Notes under the pieces: generated by a model | The model's database searches: none | What the model was told of the DNA's origin: nothing | The model's input: only the letters and a program-made list of their open reading frames with translations | Translations under genes and position numbers: made by a program | Shown: piece by piece, positions 43,707 to 51,605 of the stretch | Numbering within the stretch: the first letter of the stretch is position 1 | Layout: the number at the start of each line of letters is the position of its first letter | Assembly (NCBI RefSeq): GCF_003986935.1 | Contig: NZ_RJZE01000034.1 | Coordinates: 1-59,759 of the forward strand | Direction: 5' to 3' | DNA length: 59,759 nt | Origin: Paraburkholderia kururiensis JCM 10599 = LMG 19447 | GTDB lineage: Bacteria; Pseudomonadota; Gammaproteobacteria; Burkholderiales; Burkholderiaceae

Positions 43707-44492
43707 TCAATCCGACGGTGCGTGCCAGTACACGTCCAGTCCCATCAGCGTGGTCAGCATGTTCGCGGCTTCCTTCATTTTTTCGCCGACCTCGGCAATC
43801 GACGGCACGGGCGCGTTGTCGATGCGCTCGATATAAGGCGTCGTCAACGACGCGATGGCGTGTCCGTCGCGGCCGAATACCGGGTAGGCGAGGTTGCGCA
43901 CGCCCTTCACCTGGCGGCTCGGCATGCGCGCGAAACCGCGCTGCCGGATGAGGTCGAGTTCATGCGCAAGCGCCGGCGCATCGACTTCGAGTTCGCCATC
44001 CACGGGTACGTGCAGGGCGAGCATGCGCTCGCGCTCCGTCGGGTCCTGGAACGCCATCAGCACCTGGCCCGATGCCGTGTCCGTCATGCCGATGAGCGTG
44101 CCCACCTTCAGCGAGAAACCCCAGCGCTCGGGGCTTTCCACTCCCGCCACGATGATTACGCGCCCCGCCTGATAGACGCACAGATGAAACGACTGCCGCA
44201 CGTCGTTCGCGAGTTGCGTCAGCAGCGGCAACGCCGTGGACACGAGCGAACGCACGGGTTGATGCCGGTGCGCGAGCCGAAACAGCAGCAGTGAGAGCGC
44301 GTAGCGTTCGCCGTTCGCAATCAGGTAGCCGCGGGTCTCCAGCGTCACGACCATCCGGAAGATTTCGTTCGTCGTGCGGCCAAGCGCGCGGCCAAGCTCG
44401 ACGAGCGACAGGCCCTCGGGATGGTTGGCCAGCAGTTCGATGATGTCGAGGCCCTTTTCGAGAGCCGGTGCCGAGTAGCGCGTCGTGTCCAA
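43707..44492 (-). CDS. IclR-family transcriptional regulator
   Basis: A 261-residue regulator. Residues 5-65 are the IclR winged helix (ALEKGLDIIELLANHPEGLS, then LGRTTNEIFRMVVTLETRGY). The C-terminal ligand domain (about 85-255) shows SFHLCVYQAGRVIIVAGVES, MTDTASGQVLMAF and NLAYPVFGRDGHAIASLTTP, all typical. A TTG start is chosen because AAGGA lies seven bases upstream and length fits the family; an ATG at 44618 has no homology to its added residues. Divergent from a sugar ABC operon, which it probably regulates in response to a sugar acid or intermediate. Confidence 0.85.
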   Translation of the reverse strand: MDTTRYSAPALEKGLDIIELLANHPEGLSLVELGRALGRTTNEIFRMVVTLETRGYLIANGERYALSLLLFRLAHRHQPVRSLVSTALPLLTQLANDVRQSFHLCVYQAGRVIIVAGVESPERWGFSLKVGTLIGMTDTASGQVLMAFQDPTERERMLALHVPVDGELEVDAPALAHELDLIRQRGFARMPSRQVKGVRNLAYPVFGRDGHAIASLTTPYIERIDNAPVPSIAEVGEKMKEAANMLTTLMGLDVYWHAPSD

Positions 44493-44626
44493 CGTAGTGT
44501 CCTTCGCAGATGCCGGGGAAAGGTTCGGATGTCGCCCGGGGTCGATTGTAGTGCCGCACCGCGGGCCGCCGGAGCCGATACACCGATGCGCAAGCACGCC
44601 GAGGGGGCGGGAAAACACCGACCATC

Positions 44627-44661
44627 ATTTTATGTATGAAAGAGAATTTTATAAATAAAAT
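44627..44661. promoter_or_regulatory. Two AT-rich palindromes between iclR and the sugar operon
   Basis: ATTTTAT-AA-ATAAAAT at 44646-44661 is a perfect inverted repeat. A diverged copy, ATTTTAT-GT-ATGAAAG, lies at 44627-44642, 19 bp upstream. They are conspicuously AT-rich in GC-rich DNA, and lie 129 and 148 bp before the ABC-gene start, a plausible pair of IclR-type binding sites covering both promoters. Confidence 0.6.
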
Positions 44662-44789
44662 ATCGTACAGGGGATCAGGCACAGTGCAGGGTCAAGATGC
44701 AGGGCCAAAGCGCAGGGGCGCAGCCGGGGTCGCGACGCATCGTGCGCCCGGTCCGTTGCAGACGCAGTTCCGCTGGAGGAGACGCACGC

Positions 44790-45866
44790 ATGGCCGAGGT
44801 GGTGTTCGAGCAGGTTCAGAAGTCGTTCGGCGCGGTGCCGGTGCTCAAGCGCATCGACCTGACCGTGCGCAATGGCGAGTTCCTCGTACTGGTGGGCCCG
44901 AGCGGATGCGGCAAGTCCACGCTGCTGCGGGCGCTGGCGGGCCTGGATGGCGTGACGCACGGGCGCATCCTGATCGACGGCCGCGTGGTCAACAGCTTGC
45001 CGCCCAAGGAACGCGACATCGCGATGGTGTTCCAGAACTACGCGCTCTATCCGCATATGAGCGTGCTGGAAAACCTCACCTTCGCGCTGAAGCTGCGCGA
45101 CCTGAAACCGCAAGAGATCGATGCGCGCGCCCGCGAAGCCGTGGCGATTCTCGGGCTGGAAGGTGTGCTGGACCGTTATCCGCGCCATCTGTCGGGCGGG
45201 CAGCGGCAGCGCGTGGCGATGGGCCGGGCGATCGTGCGCGACCCGAAGGTCTTTCTGTTCGACGAACCGTTGTCGAATCTGGATGCGAAGCTGCGCGTGC
45301 AGATGCGTGCCGAAATCCGCGCGCTGCACCAGCGGCTCAAGGCGACCACCGTGTACGTGACGCACGATCAGATCGAGGCGATGACCATGGCCGACCGCAT
45401 CGTCGTGCTGAACGGCGGGGCCATTGAACAGATCGGCGCTCCGCTCGACCTGTACGACGATCCCGACAACCTGTTCGTCGCGGGCTTCATTGGCTCGCCT
45501 GCCATGAACCGCTTCAGCGGCATCTATGAGCGCACCGGTGAGGGCGCGCGGGTGCGTATCGGCGACAGCGCACTGGCCGCGCCGGTGGTGGCAGCGGCCT
45601 CGGGGCAGCGTGTGACCGTGGGCGTGCGGCCCGAGCATCTGGCGCCGCATCGGGAGCCCGACACGGCCGGCAGTCTGCCGTTCTGCGTCGACGTGGTGGA
45701 ACCCACGGGCGCGGCAACCGAACTGTTCGGCACGATCGCGAGCGAGCGGTGCTGCGTGCTGGTGAACGGCCGCGCTGCGTTGAAGCCTGGCAATGTCACG
45801 ACGCTGCACGCGGCGCCGGAGCACGTGTATCTGTTTGACGAGGAAAGCGGCCGACGTCTTCGTTGA
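44790..45866 (+). CDS. Sugar ABC transporter ATP-binding protein (UgpC/MalK/MsmK family)
   Basis: A 358-residue ATPase. Walker A GPSGCGKSTLL, Q-loop FQNYALYPHMSVLENL, ABC signature LSGGQRQRVAMGRAIV, Walker B VFLFDEPLSNLD and the H-loop VTHDQIEA. The C-terminal 120 residues carry the regulatory OB-type domain (VGVRPEHLAP). One such subunit often serves several sugar importers. GGAGGAG precedes the ATG. First gene of the operon 44790-50803. Confidence 0.9.
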   Translation: MAEVVFEQVQKSFGAVPVLKRIDLTVRNGEFLVLVGPSGCGKSTLLRALAGLDGVTHGRILIDGRVVNSLPPKERDIAMVFQNYALYPHMSVLENLTFALKLRDLKPQEIDARAREAVAILGLEGVLDRYPRHLSGGQRQRVAMGRAIVRDPKVFLFDEPLSNLDAKLRVQMRAEIRALHQRLKATTVYVTHDQIEAMTMADRIVVLNGGAIEQIGAPLDLYDDPDNLFVAGFIGSPAMNRFSGIYERTGEGARVRIGDSALAAPVVAAASGQRVTVGVRPEHLAPHREPDTAGSLPFCVDVVEPTGAATELFGTIASERCCVLVNGRAALKPGNVTTLHAAPEHVYLFDEESGRRLR

Positions 45867-46013
45867 AGGGGCCGCCCTGCGTGCCGGCGCGAGTCGCAAG
45901 GGCAACGCAGAGCGACAGGAACACCCGGAACAGCGAAGCGGTACGACGCATGGCATGACAACCCGCAACAGCAAAGCCGTCGCGGCACGACGGCCAACAC
46001 AAGGAGACGCAAC

Positions 46014-47363
46014 ATGTCGGGCTGCAACAGGAGGAAGGCTGCGCACGGTGCGATCGTGCGGGCGGTGGTGTCGGTACTGGCGTTGGCGGGCATTGTCGCT
46101 GCCGGCGCGGCGCATGCCGACAACGAATACAAGGGCTACACGCTGCGCGTAAAGCTGATAGGCGGCGTGCAGTACGAGGCGCTCTATACGCGTATTCCGC
46201 TGTGGGAAAAGCAGACCGGCGCGAAGGTGGAGATCGTGTCGCGCAAGAGCCATTTCGAGCTCGATCGCGAACTGAAACAGGACATCGCGTCGAATCACAT
46301 CGACTACTGCGTGTCGTCGAATCACACCAACTTCGCCGCGCAGTATCCGATCTTCCGTGACCTGAAGGGCCTTTTCCCCGCGGACTATCTCGCGCAATTT
46401 GCGCCGAGCCTGCTCAAGCAGTCGGAAGTGAAGGGGCATCTCGTGCAGATTCCGCGCTCGACGGACATCGAGGCGCTCTACTACGACAAGACCGTCTTCG
46501 ACGATCCCGCCACCCAGGCCGCTTACCGCAAGCAGTTCAACGAAGCGCTGGCGCCGCCGAAGAATTTCGTTGAATTCGCGCAGCAGGCGAAGTTCTTCAC
46601 GAAGGCGCCTGGCTTCTACGGCACGCAATTCCCCGGCAAGGACGAGGCGCTGACCGGCACGTTCTATTCGCTGCTCGTCGCGAACGGCGGCCAGTTGCTC
46701 GACGCGAAAATGCGGCCCGTGTTCAACTCGCCCGAGGGCGTGAAGACGCTCGACTGGTTCGTCGACCTCTACAAGACCGGCGCCGTGCCGAAGGGTGCGC
46801 CGAACTACGTGTGGGACGACCTGGGCAACAACTTCGCCGCGGGCAAAGTGGCGCTGGACATGGACTGGCCCGGCTTCGCGTCGTTCTACAACGACCCGAA
46901 GACCTCGAAGCTTTCGGGCAACGTCGGCGTGGTGCGCGCACCGCTTGGTGCGGCCGGCAAGCGCCCGGGCTGGTCGGGCTCGCACAGTTTCTCGATCACG
47001 AAGACATGCAACCGGCCCGACATCGCGGCGAGCTTCATCGAGTTCCTGACAAGCCATGATTCGCAGATGGTGGAGGCGCGCCTCGGCACCATTCCGTCGC
47101 GGCTCGACGCGCAGCGCGACGCCGTGAAGGAGTTTCAGGCGAAGCACGACGACTACATGGCGAACGCGATCGCCGTGTTCAGTGCCGCGGCGAAGGACGA
47201 TTCGTTCACGCCGCCGCGCATCGCGCAATGGAACGAGATCTCCAACGCCCTGTGGCCCGAACTGCAGAAGGCGATTATCGGCGACAAGAGTTCGAAAGCG
47301 GCGCTCGACGATGCCGCGAAAAAAGTCTCGGACATCATGCAGGACGCGGCCCAGGACGAGTGA
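46014..47363 (+). CDS. ABC transporter sugar-binding protein (family 1)
   Basis: A 449-residue exported protein. Signal peptide VRAVVSVLALAGIVAAGAAHA precedes the cleavage site at A-H-A. The mature part matches solute-binding family 1: RIPLWEKQTGAKVEIVSRKS, then IPRSTDIEALYYDKTVFDDP and the GSHSFSITK segment near residue 325. It captures a sugar or polyol in the periplasm and passes it to the two permeases. AGGAG precedes ATG. A 147-bp gap separates it from the ATPase gene, still the same strand. Confidence 0.88.
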   Translation: MSGCNRRKAAHGAIVRAVVSVLALAGIVAAGAAHADNEYKGYTLRVKLIGGVQYEALYTRIPLWEKQTGAKVEIVSRKSHFELDRELKQDIASNHIDYCVSSNHTNFAAQYPIFRDLKGLFPADYLAQFAPSLLKQSEVKGHLVQIPRSTDIEALYYDKTVFDDPATQAAYRKQFNEALAPPKNFVEFAQQAKFFTKAPGFYGTQFPGKDEALTGTFYSLLVANGGQLLDAKMRPVFNSPEGVKTLDWFVDLYKTGAVPKGAPNYVWDDLGNNFAAGKVALDMDWPGFASFYNDPKTSKLSGNVGVVRAPLGAAGKRPGWSGSHSFSITKTCNRPDIAASFIEFLTSHDSQMVEARLGTIPSRLDAQRDAVKEFQAKHDDYMANAIAVFSAAAKDDSFTPPRIAQWNEISNALWPELQKAIIGDKSSKAALDDAAKKVSDIMQDAAQDE

Positions 47364-47416
47364 CCGATCTCACCTGCCGACAAATGGCGAACCTCGAACG
47401 ACAGGACGGCGACGAC

Positions 47417-48361
47417 ATGCACCCCGGCAATTCACCGCTCACACGGCGCGCGCTTTACGCGCCACAGGTCGTGCGCGAGCGCTTCTCGCTGCCCGCGAAG
47501 CTGCTGTTGCCGGCGTTTCTTTCGGTCGCGATCGTCGTCGTGCTGCCGCTGCTGTTTTCGCTGTACACGAGCTTCACGTCGTACCGGCTCACGGATCCGG
47601 CCACGCTCACGCACTTCATCGGCTGGCGCAATTACGCGCGTGCGCTCGCCAACGGCGACTTCTGGTCGGCGTTCGGCCGCACGGTGCTGTTTCTCACGGT
47701 CGCGTTGAACCTGGAGATGCTGCTGGGCCTCGGCATCGCGTTGCTGCTGAACCGCGTAACGGCAGGGCAGCGCGCGCTGCGCACCGTGATGATGTTCCCG
47801 ATGATGTTTTCGCCGGTGCTGGTGGGGTTCCAGTTCAAGTTCATGCTGAACGACAGCACCGGCGTGATCAATCATCTGCTTCAGTCGGTGTTCGGCATAG
47901 AGACGTCGGTGCCGTTTCTCGTCAATGAACACCTGGCGCTCGCCTCGCTGATCGTCGCGGAAGTGTGGAACTCGACGCCTGTGTTCGCCGTGATCCTGCT
48001 CGCGGGGCTCATGGCGCTGCCGAAAGATCCCGTCGAGGCGTCGAAGGTGGATGGCTGCACGCCGTGGCAGACCTTCCGCTACGTGACGCTGCCGTACCTC
48101 ATGCCGTTCATCTATATCGCGATGACCATCCGCTCGCTCGACGTGGGCCGCGCCTACGACATCGTGCGGATCATGACGAACGGCGGCCCCGGAGGCCGCA
48201 CCGAACTGCTGTGGACCATGGTGGGCCGCATCGCCTACGACGACTCGCACATGGGCTACGCGAACGCGATCGGCTACGTGTCGGTGCTCGTGTCGATTCT
48301 CTTCACGCTGTACTTCTTTCGCAAACTCAATGCCGCTCGGCGGCACATGGGACCGGCATAG
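47417..48361 (+). CDS. Sugar ABC transporter permease (MalF/UgpA type)
   Basis: A 314-residue inner-membrane protein with six helices. The coupling motif EASKVDGCTPWQTFRYVTLP (E-A-A-x3-G-x9-I-x-L-P type) contacts the ATPase. First hydrophobic helix is residues 28-50. The ATG at 47417 has GGAC upstream; an ATG at 47384 would lack a ribosome site. It forms a heterodimer with the following permease, whose ATG follows its stop without a gap. Confidence 0.88.
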   Translation: MHPGNSPLTRRALYAPQVVRERFSLPAKLLLPAFLSVAIVVVLPLLFSLYTSFTSYRLTDPATLTHFIGWRNYARALANGDFWSAFGRTVLFLTVALNLEMLLGLGIALLLNRVTAGQRALRTVMMFPMMFSPVLVGFQFKFMLNDSTGVINHLLQSVFGIETSVPFLVNEHLALASLIVAEVWNSTPVFAVILLAGLMALPKDPVEASKVDGCTPWQTFRYVTLPYLMPFIYIAMTIRSLDVGRAYDIVRIMTNGGPGGRTELLWTMVGRIAYDDSHMGYANAIGYVSVLVSILFTLYFFRKLNAARRHMGPA

Positions 48362-49258
48362 ATGAACGAGCCACAAGCTGCCCAACCCTTGCTCCTCGCA
48401 TCGGCCCCGTTTCCGTGGGGCGCGGCCTTGAAGCGCTGCGCGCTGTGGGTGGGCGTATTCGCCGTGATGTGCGTGATCTGCCTGCCCGGGCTCTGGGTCG
48501 TGCTCAATGCGTTTCGCCCTAACGTGGCGATTCTCTCCAACGAGTCGCCGTTTGTGGCGAGCAGCTACACGCTCGACAACTTCCGTGCGATGTTCGGCTT
48601 CGGCGCCATGGCGTCACTGCCCATCGCGAAGTACTTCGTGAATTCGCTGATCATTTCGAGCGTCAGCACGGCCGCGGCGCTCGTGATCGGCGTGCTGGGC
48701 GGCTATGCGTTCGCGCGCTTCGAGTTCCGCCGCAAGAACGTGCTGTTCGTGCTGCTCATGTTGACGCGGGCCATTCCCGGCATCGCGCTCTCGCTGCCTA
48801 TCTTCATGCTGTGGGCCTGGACCGGGCTGCTCGACACGCGCCTCGGCGTGATCGTGGTCTACCTCGCGATGAACGTGCCGTTCACGGTGTGGCTCATCGA
48901 CGGGTTCTTTCGCGAAGTGCCGATCGAACTCTCGCAGGCCGCGCTGATCGACGGCTGCACGCGCTGGCAGGCGTTCTGGCGCGTGGAGTTGCCGCTTGCG
49001 CGTTCGGGTATCGCGTCGGCCGGCATCTTTTCGTTCCTCACGAGCTGGAACGAATTCGCGCTCGCCACCCAGCTGTGCCGCAGCCCCGAAACCAAGACGC
49101 TGCCCGTGGGGCTGATGGACTACACCGCGCAGTTTTCGGTGGACTGGGCGGGCATGTGCGCGATGGCGGTGGTCATCATCGTGCCCGCCATCGTGCTGAC
49201 GTTCATCGTGCAGAAACATCTGATCGCCGGGCTCACGCTGGGCGGCGTGAAAGGCTGA
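48362..49258 (+). CDS. Sugar ABC transporter permease (MalG/UgpE type)
   Basis: A 298-residue membrane protein with six helices; the coupling motif is LIDGCTRWQAFWRVELPLAR. It pairs with the previous permease. Its ATG follows the preceding TAG directly, so translation is coupled. The gene end falls inside a short 8-bp tandem repeat containing the stop codon. Confidence 0.88.
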   Translation: MNEPQAAQPLLLASAPFPWGAALKRCALWVGVFAVMCVICLPGLWVVLNAFRPNVAILSNESPFVASSYTLDNFRAMFGFGAMASLPIAKYFVNSLIISSVSTAAALVIGVLGGYAFARFEFRRKNVLFVLLMLTRAIPGIALSLPIFMLWAWTGLLDTRLGVIVVYLAMNVPFTVWLIDGFFREVPIELSQAALIDGCTRWQAFWRVELPLARSGIASAGIFSFLTSWNEFALATQLCRSPETKTLPVGLMDYTAQFSVDWAGMCAMAVVIIVPAIVLTFIVQKHLIAGLTLGGVKG

Positions 49259-49278
49259 GACGCTGAGGCGCTGAGATG
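49255..49278. repeat. Three 8-bp repeats overlapping the permease stop codon
   Basis: CTGAGACG, CTGAGGCG and CTGAGATG in succession; the first contains the TGA stop (49256-49258), and each later unit carries another TGA. Confidence 0.85.
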
Positions 49279-49324
49279 TTGCAGCGCCGGGCGACGCGGC
49301 GTGACCATTCCCGTTCGGAGACGA

Positions 49325-50455
49325 ATGTCCATGACAAGAATCGATGCGGTCGAAATCCGCCAGGTAGATCTGCAGCCGAAGGTCAAGCGCACCGACGCGA
49401 TCCAGTCGTTCGTCGTGCAGGAAACCGTGCTCGTGACGATTCGCTGCGACGACGGCAGCAGCGGAACCGGCTATACGTACACCATCGGCACCGGCGGGTC
49501 GTCGGTGGTCGCGCTGCTGCGCGATCACCTGGCGCCGCGCATCATCGGCCGTGACCCGGCTGCGTTCGAGGCGATCTGGCGCGACCTGCTGTTTCATACG
49601 CACGCAACCGCGGTGGGCGCGATCACGAGCCTCGCGCTGGCCGCCATCGATACCGCGCTGTGGGACCGCAACACGCGCGTCGCAGGTGTGCCGCTGTGGG
49701 TTGCGGCAGGCGGTGCGAAACCGCGCACGAAAACGTATTCGACCGAGGGCGGCTGGCTTCATCTGTCTACGCAAGAACTCGTCGAGCAGACATTGCAGGC
49801 GCGCGCGGACGGTTTTCGCGGCGCGAAGCTGAAAGTGGGGCGGCCGCACGTTTCGGAGGACGTGCGTCGCCTCGAAGCCGTGCGCGAAGCCGTGGGCGAG
49901 GGCTTCGAGCTCATGACCGACGCCAATCAGGGCTTCACGTTTCAGGAAGCGCTGCGGCGCGCGCACGCATTCGAGCCGTTTCGCCCTGGCTGGCTCGAGG
50001 AGCCGATGCCCGCGGAGAACGTGGATGCGCATCGCCGGCTCTCGCTTGCGACGAGCGTGCCGGTCGCCGTGGGCGAGTCGCTGTATCACCTGGGCCAGTT
50101 CGGCGAATACGTGAAGGCCGATGCCTGCGCGATCGTGCAGGCCGACGTCGCCCGCGTGGGCGGCATTACACCGTGGCTGAAGGTTGCGCATATGGCCGAG
50201 GCGCTCAACCTCGACATCTGTCCGCACTTTCTGATGGAACTGCACGTGAGCCTGTGCGCGGCGGTGCCGAACGCGAGCTGGCTGGAGTACATTCCGCAAC
50301 TGGATTCGTTGACGACGAACCGCGTGCGTATCGAAGACGGTCACGCCTATGCTCCGGACGAACCGGGCCTTGGCATCGAGTGGGACTGGGACGCGGTTCG
50401 CGCGGCCGCGCACGTGGAATTCACCGTCGACGCATCGAACCTGCAAACCGCATAG
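49325..50455 (+). CDS. Enolase-superfamily enzyme (mandelate racemase/muconate lactonizing type)
   Basis: A 376-residue enzyme with the modified TIM-barrel of the mandelate racemase group. Catalytic K-x-K is in GAKLKVG, metal ligands are the Asp in MTDANQGFT, the Glu in WLEEPMP and the Glu in VGESLYHL, and a His in CPHFLMELHV fits the general acid-base. Members dehydrate or epimerise sugar acids (such as L-rhamnonate or L-fuconate) via enolates; the exact substrate is unclear. GGAGAC upstream of the ATG; same operon as the transporter. Confidence 0.85.
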   Translation: MSMTRIDAVEIRQVDLQPKVKRTDAIQSFVVQETVLVTIRCDDGSSGTGYTYTIGTGGSSVVALLRDHLAPRIIGRDPAAFEAIWRDLLFHTHATAVGAITSLALAAIDTALWDRNTRVAGVPLWVAAGGAKPRTKTYSTEGGWLHLSTQELVEQTLQARADGFRGAKLKVGRPHVSEDVRRLEAVREAVGEGFELMTDANQGFTFQEALRRAHAFEPFRPGWLEEPMPAENVDAHRRLSLATSVPVAVGESLYHLGQFGEYVKADACAIVQADVARVGGITPWLKVAHMAEALNLDICPHFLMELHVSLCAAVPNASWLEYIPQLDSLTTNRVRIEDGHAYAPDEPGLGIEWDWDAVRAAAHVEFTVDASNLQTA

Positions 50456-50464
50456 AGAGGACGT

Positions 50465-50803
50465 ATGCGAAAGATGGCGATGGTGGTGGGAATCCGGCCG
50501 GAACAGATCGCGGAGTACCGGCGGCTGCACGCGCAAGTGTGGCCCGCGGTGCTCGAACGGATCCGGCAAAGCAACATACGCAACTACTCGATCTTCCTGC
50601 GCGAGCCGGAAAACATGTTGTTCGGCTACTGGGAATACCATGGCGACGACTTCGCCGCCGACATGGCCGCAATGGCCGCCGACCCCGAGACCCAGCGCTG
50701 GTGGACGCTGACCGACCCGTGCCAGATGCGCCTTGCCGGAACGCCCGAAGGCGAGCAGTGGGCGATGATGGAACAGGTTTTCGACCTCGATCCGCAAGAC
50801 TGA
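50465..50803 (+). CDS. L-rhamnose mutarotase (RhaM)-family protein
   Basis: A 112-residue protein matching the RhaM fold (dimeric alpha-beta barrel): EYRRLHAQVWPAVLERIRQS, the NYSIFLREPENMLFGYWEY strand pair and RWWTLTDPCQ. RhaM interconverts alpha and beta rhamnose; relatives act on fucose or other 6-deoxy sugars. GAGAGGACGT ends just before the ATG, nine bases beyond the enolase-superfamily stop. It points to a 6-deoxy-sugar as the operon's substrate. Confidence 0.87.
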   Translation: MRKMAMVVGIRPEQIAEYRRLHAQVWPAVLERIRQSNIRNYSIFLREPENMLFGYWEYHGDDFAADMAAMAADPETQRWWTLTDPCQMRLAGTPEGEQWAMMEQVFDLDPQD

Positions 50804-50900
50804 AACGCCCGCGCGGGGCATGTCGAAGCGCGTCGAATCCACTAACCCGATCTCACCGCGCTTGCGCATGCCGGCAAGCGCCTTCTGCCTCCTCCCTTCC

Positions 50901-50952
50901 TGAGACGCGATGTCTCATAGCCGGCAGACCGCCCGATGCGCGGTCTGCCGGC
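50901..50952 (+). terminator. Two consecutive hairpins after the sugar operon
   Basis: TGAGAC-GCGAT-GTCTCA (50901-50917) is followed by a perfect 13-bp stem, GCCGGCAGACCGC (50920-50932) and GCGGTCTGCCGGC (50940-50952), with a seven-base loop. There is no U tract behind it. It probably ends the operon or slows 3' decay. Confidence 0.6.
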
Positions 50953-50987
50953 TCCAGCTCGCCCATTTCTTCCCGCGGCCGACAAGT

Positions 50988-51001
50988 TTGAGCCATATCA
51001 A
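50988..51001 (+). promoter_or_regulatory. FNR/Anr-like box upstream of the Lon-like protease operon
   Basis: TTGAGCCATATCAA matches TTGAT-N4-ATCAA at nine of ten positions. It lies 149 bp before the ATG at 51150. Unlike the box at 37685, no TANNNT is found at the ideal 31 bp, so its use as an activator site is less certain. Confidence 0.45.
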
Positions 51002-51149
51002 CAGGTACGAGCCGTGAAATCCACAGCATGAACGGATACCGGCACGACCGTTTTCGCCACGCCGCGCAGGGTGCGTGCGCGCGTTTGCGGGGCGAGCAAG
51101 GGCGGTACGGGGCAACGCAGCACAACGCGAAACAACGTGGAGTGACGTC

Positions 51150-51587
51150 ATGAAAGCCAGGCTTCATGGCCGGCGGCATCGCCGCGCGACCCGGTGGTTC
51201 CATGCGCTCGTCTTGAGCTTCGCCTTTGCGACCGCCGTGACGTGGCTGGGCGCTACCTACGATCATCCCGTGGATGCCGCGATCGTGGCCGGCATGAACG
51301 CGCCCGAATGCGCGAGCGTGCAAGCGATACCGGCCGGCTCGCTGTTCGCGTCCCGCGAACCGGAGAGCGCCGTTTGCCGGTCCTTTTTCCGCTATCGCGT
51401 GTCGTTTGCGGACGCGGCACACGACGCGCCGTCCTACCAGGCGCGCGTGCTCCAGCAGCGCGTCGAAGAGTTCTGGCTCCTGATCGGCTACGTCCTTGCC
51501 CTGTGGTTCGTGGTCGTCTGCCTGATCGCGGCCGCCGCGCTGGTCCTGAGGAAGATCGTGCGGCACACGAACCTCCATCATCCATAA
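51150..51587 (+). CDS. Small two-helix membrane protein upstream of Lon-like protease
   Basis: A 145-residue protein with transmembrane helices at about 17-36 (FHALVLSFAFATAVTWLGAT) and 110-133 (LLIGYVLALWFVVVCLIAAA), and an 70-residue loop between, with two Cys (ECASVQ and AVCRSF), probably on the periplasmic side. The ends are basic. GGAG precedes the ATG. It is 18 bp from the Lon-like gene, so one transcript is likely. I recognise no family; a role as anchor or substrate adaptor for the protease is a guess. Confidence 0.65.
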   Translation: MKARLHGRRHRRATRWFHALVLSFAFATAVTWLGATYDHPVDAAIVAGMNAPECASVQAIPAGSLFASREPESAVCRSFFRYRVSFADAAHDAPSYQARVLQQRVEEFWLLIGYVLALWFVVVCLIAAAALVLRKIVRHTNLHHP

Positions 51588-51605
51588 CGAAAGGGCTCGT
51601 TCTCC

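Noticed and set aside
44649..47228. An 859-codon minus-strand frame over the ABC operon.
   Set aside because: It overlaps three genes with intact motifs and has no domain of its own.
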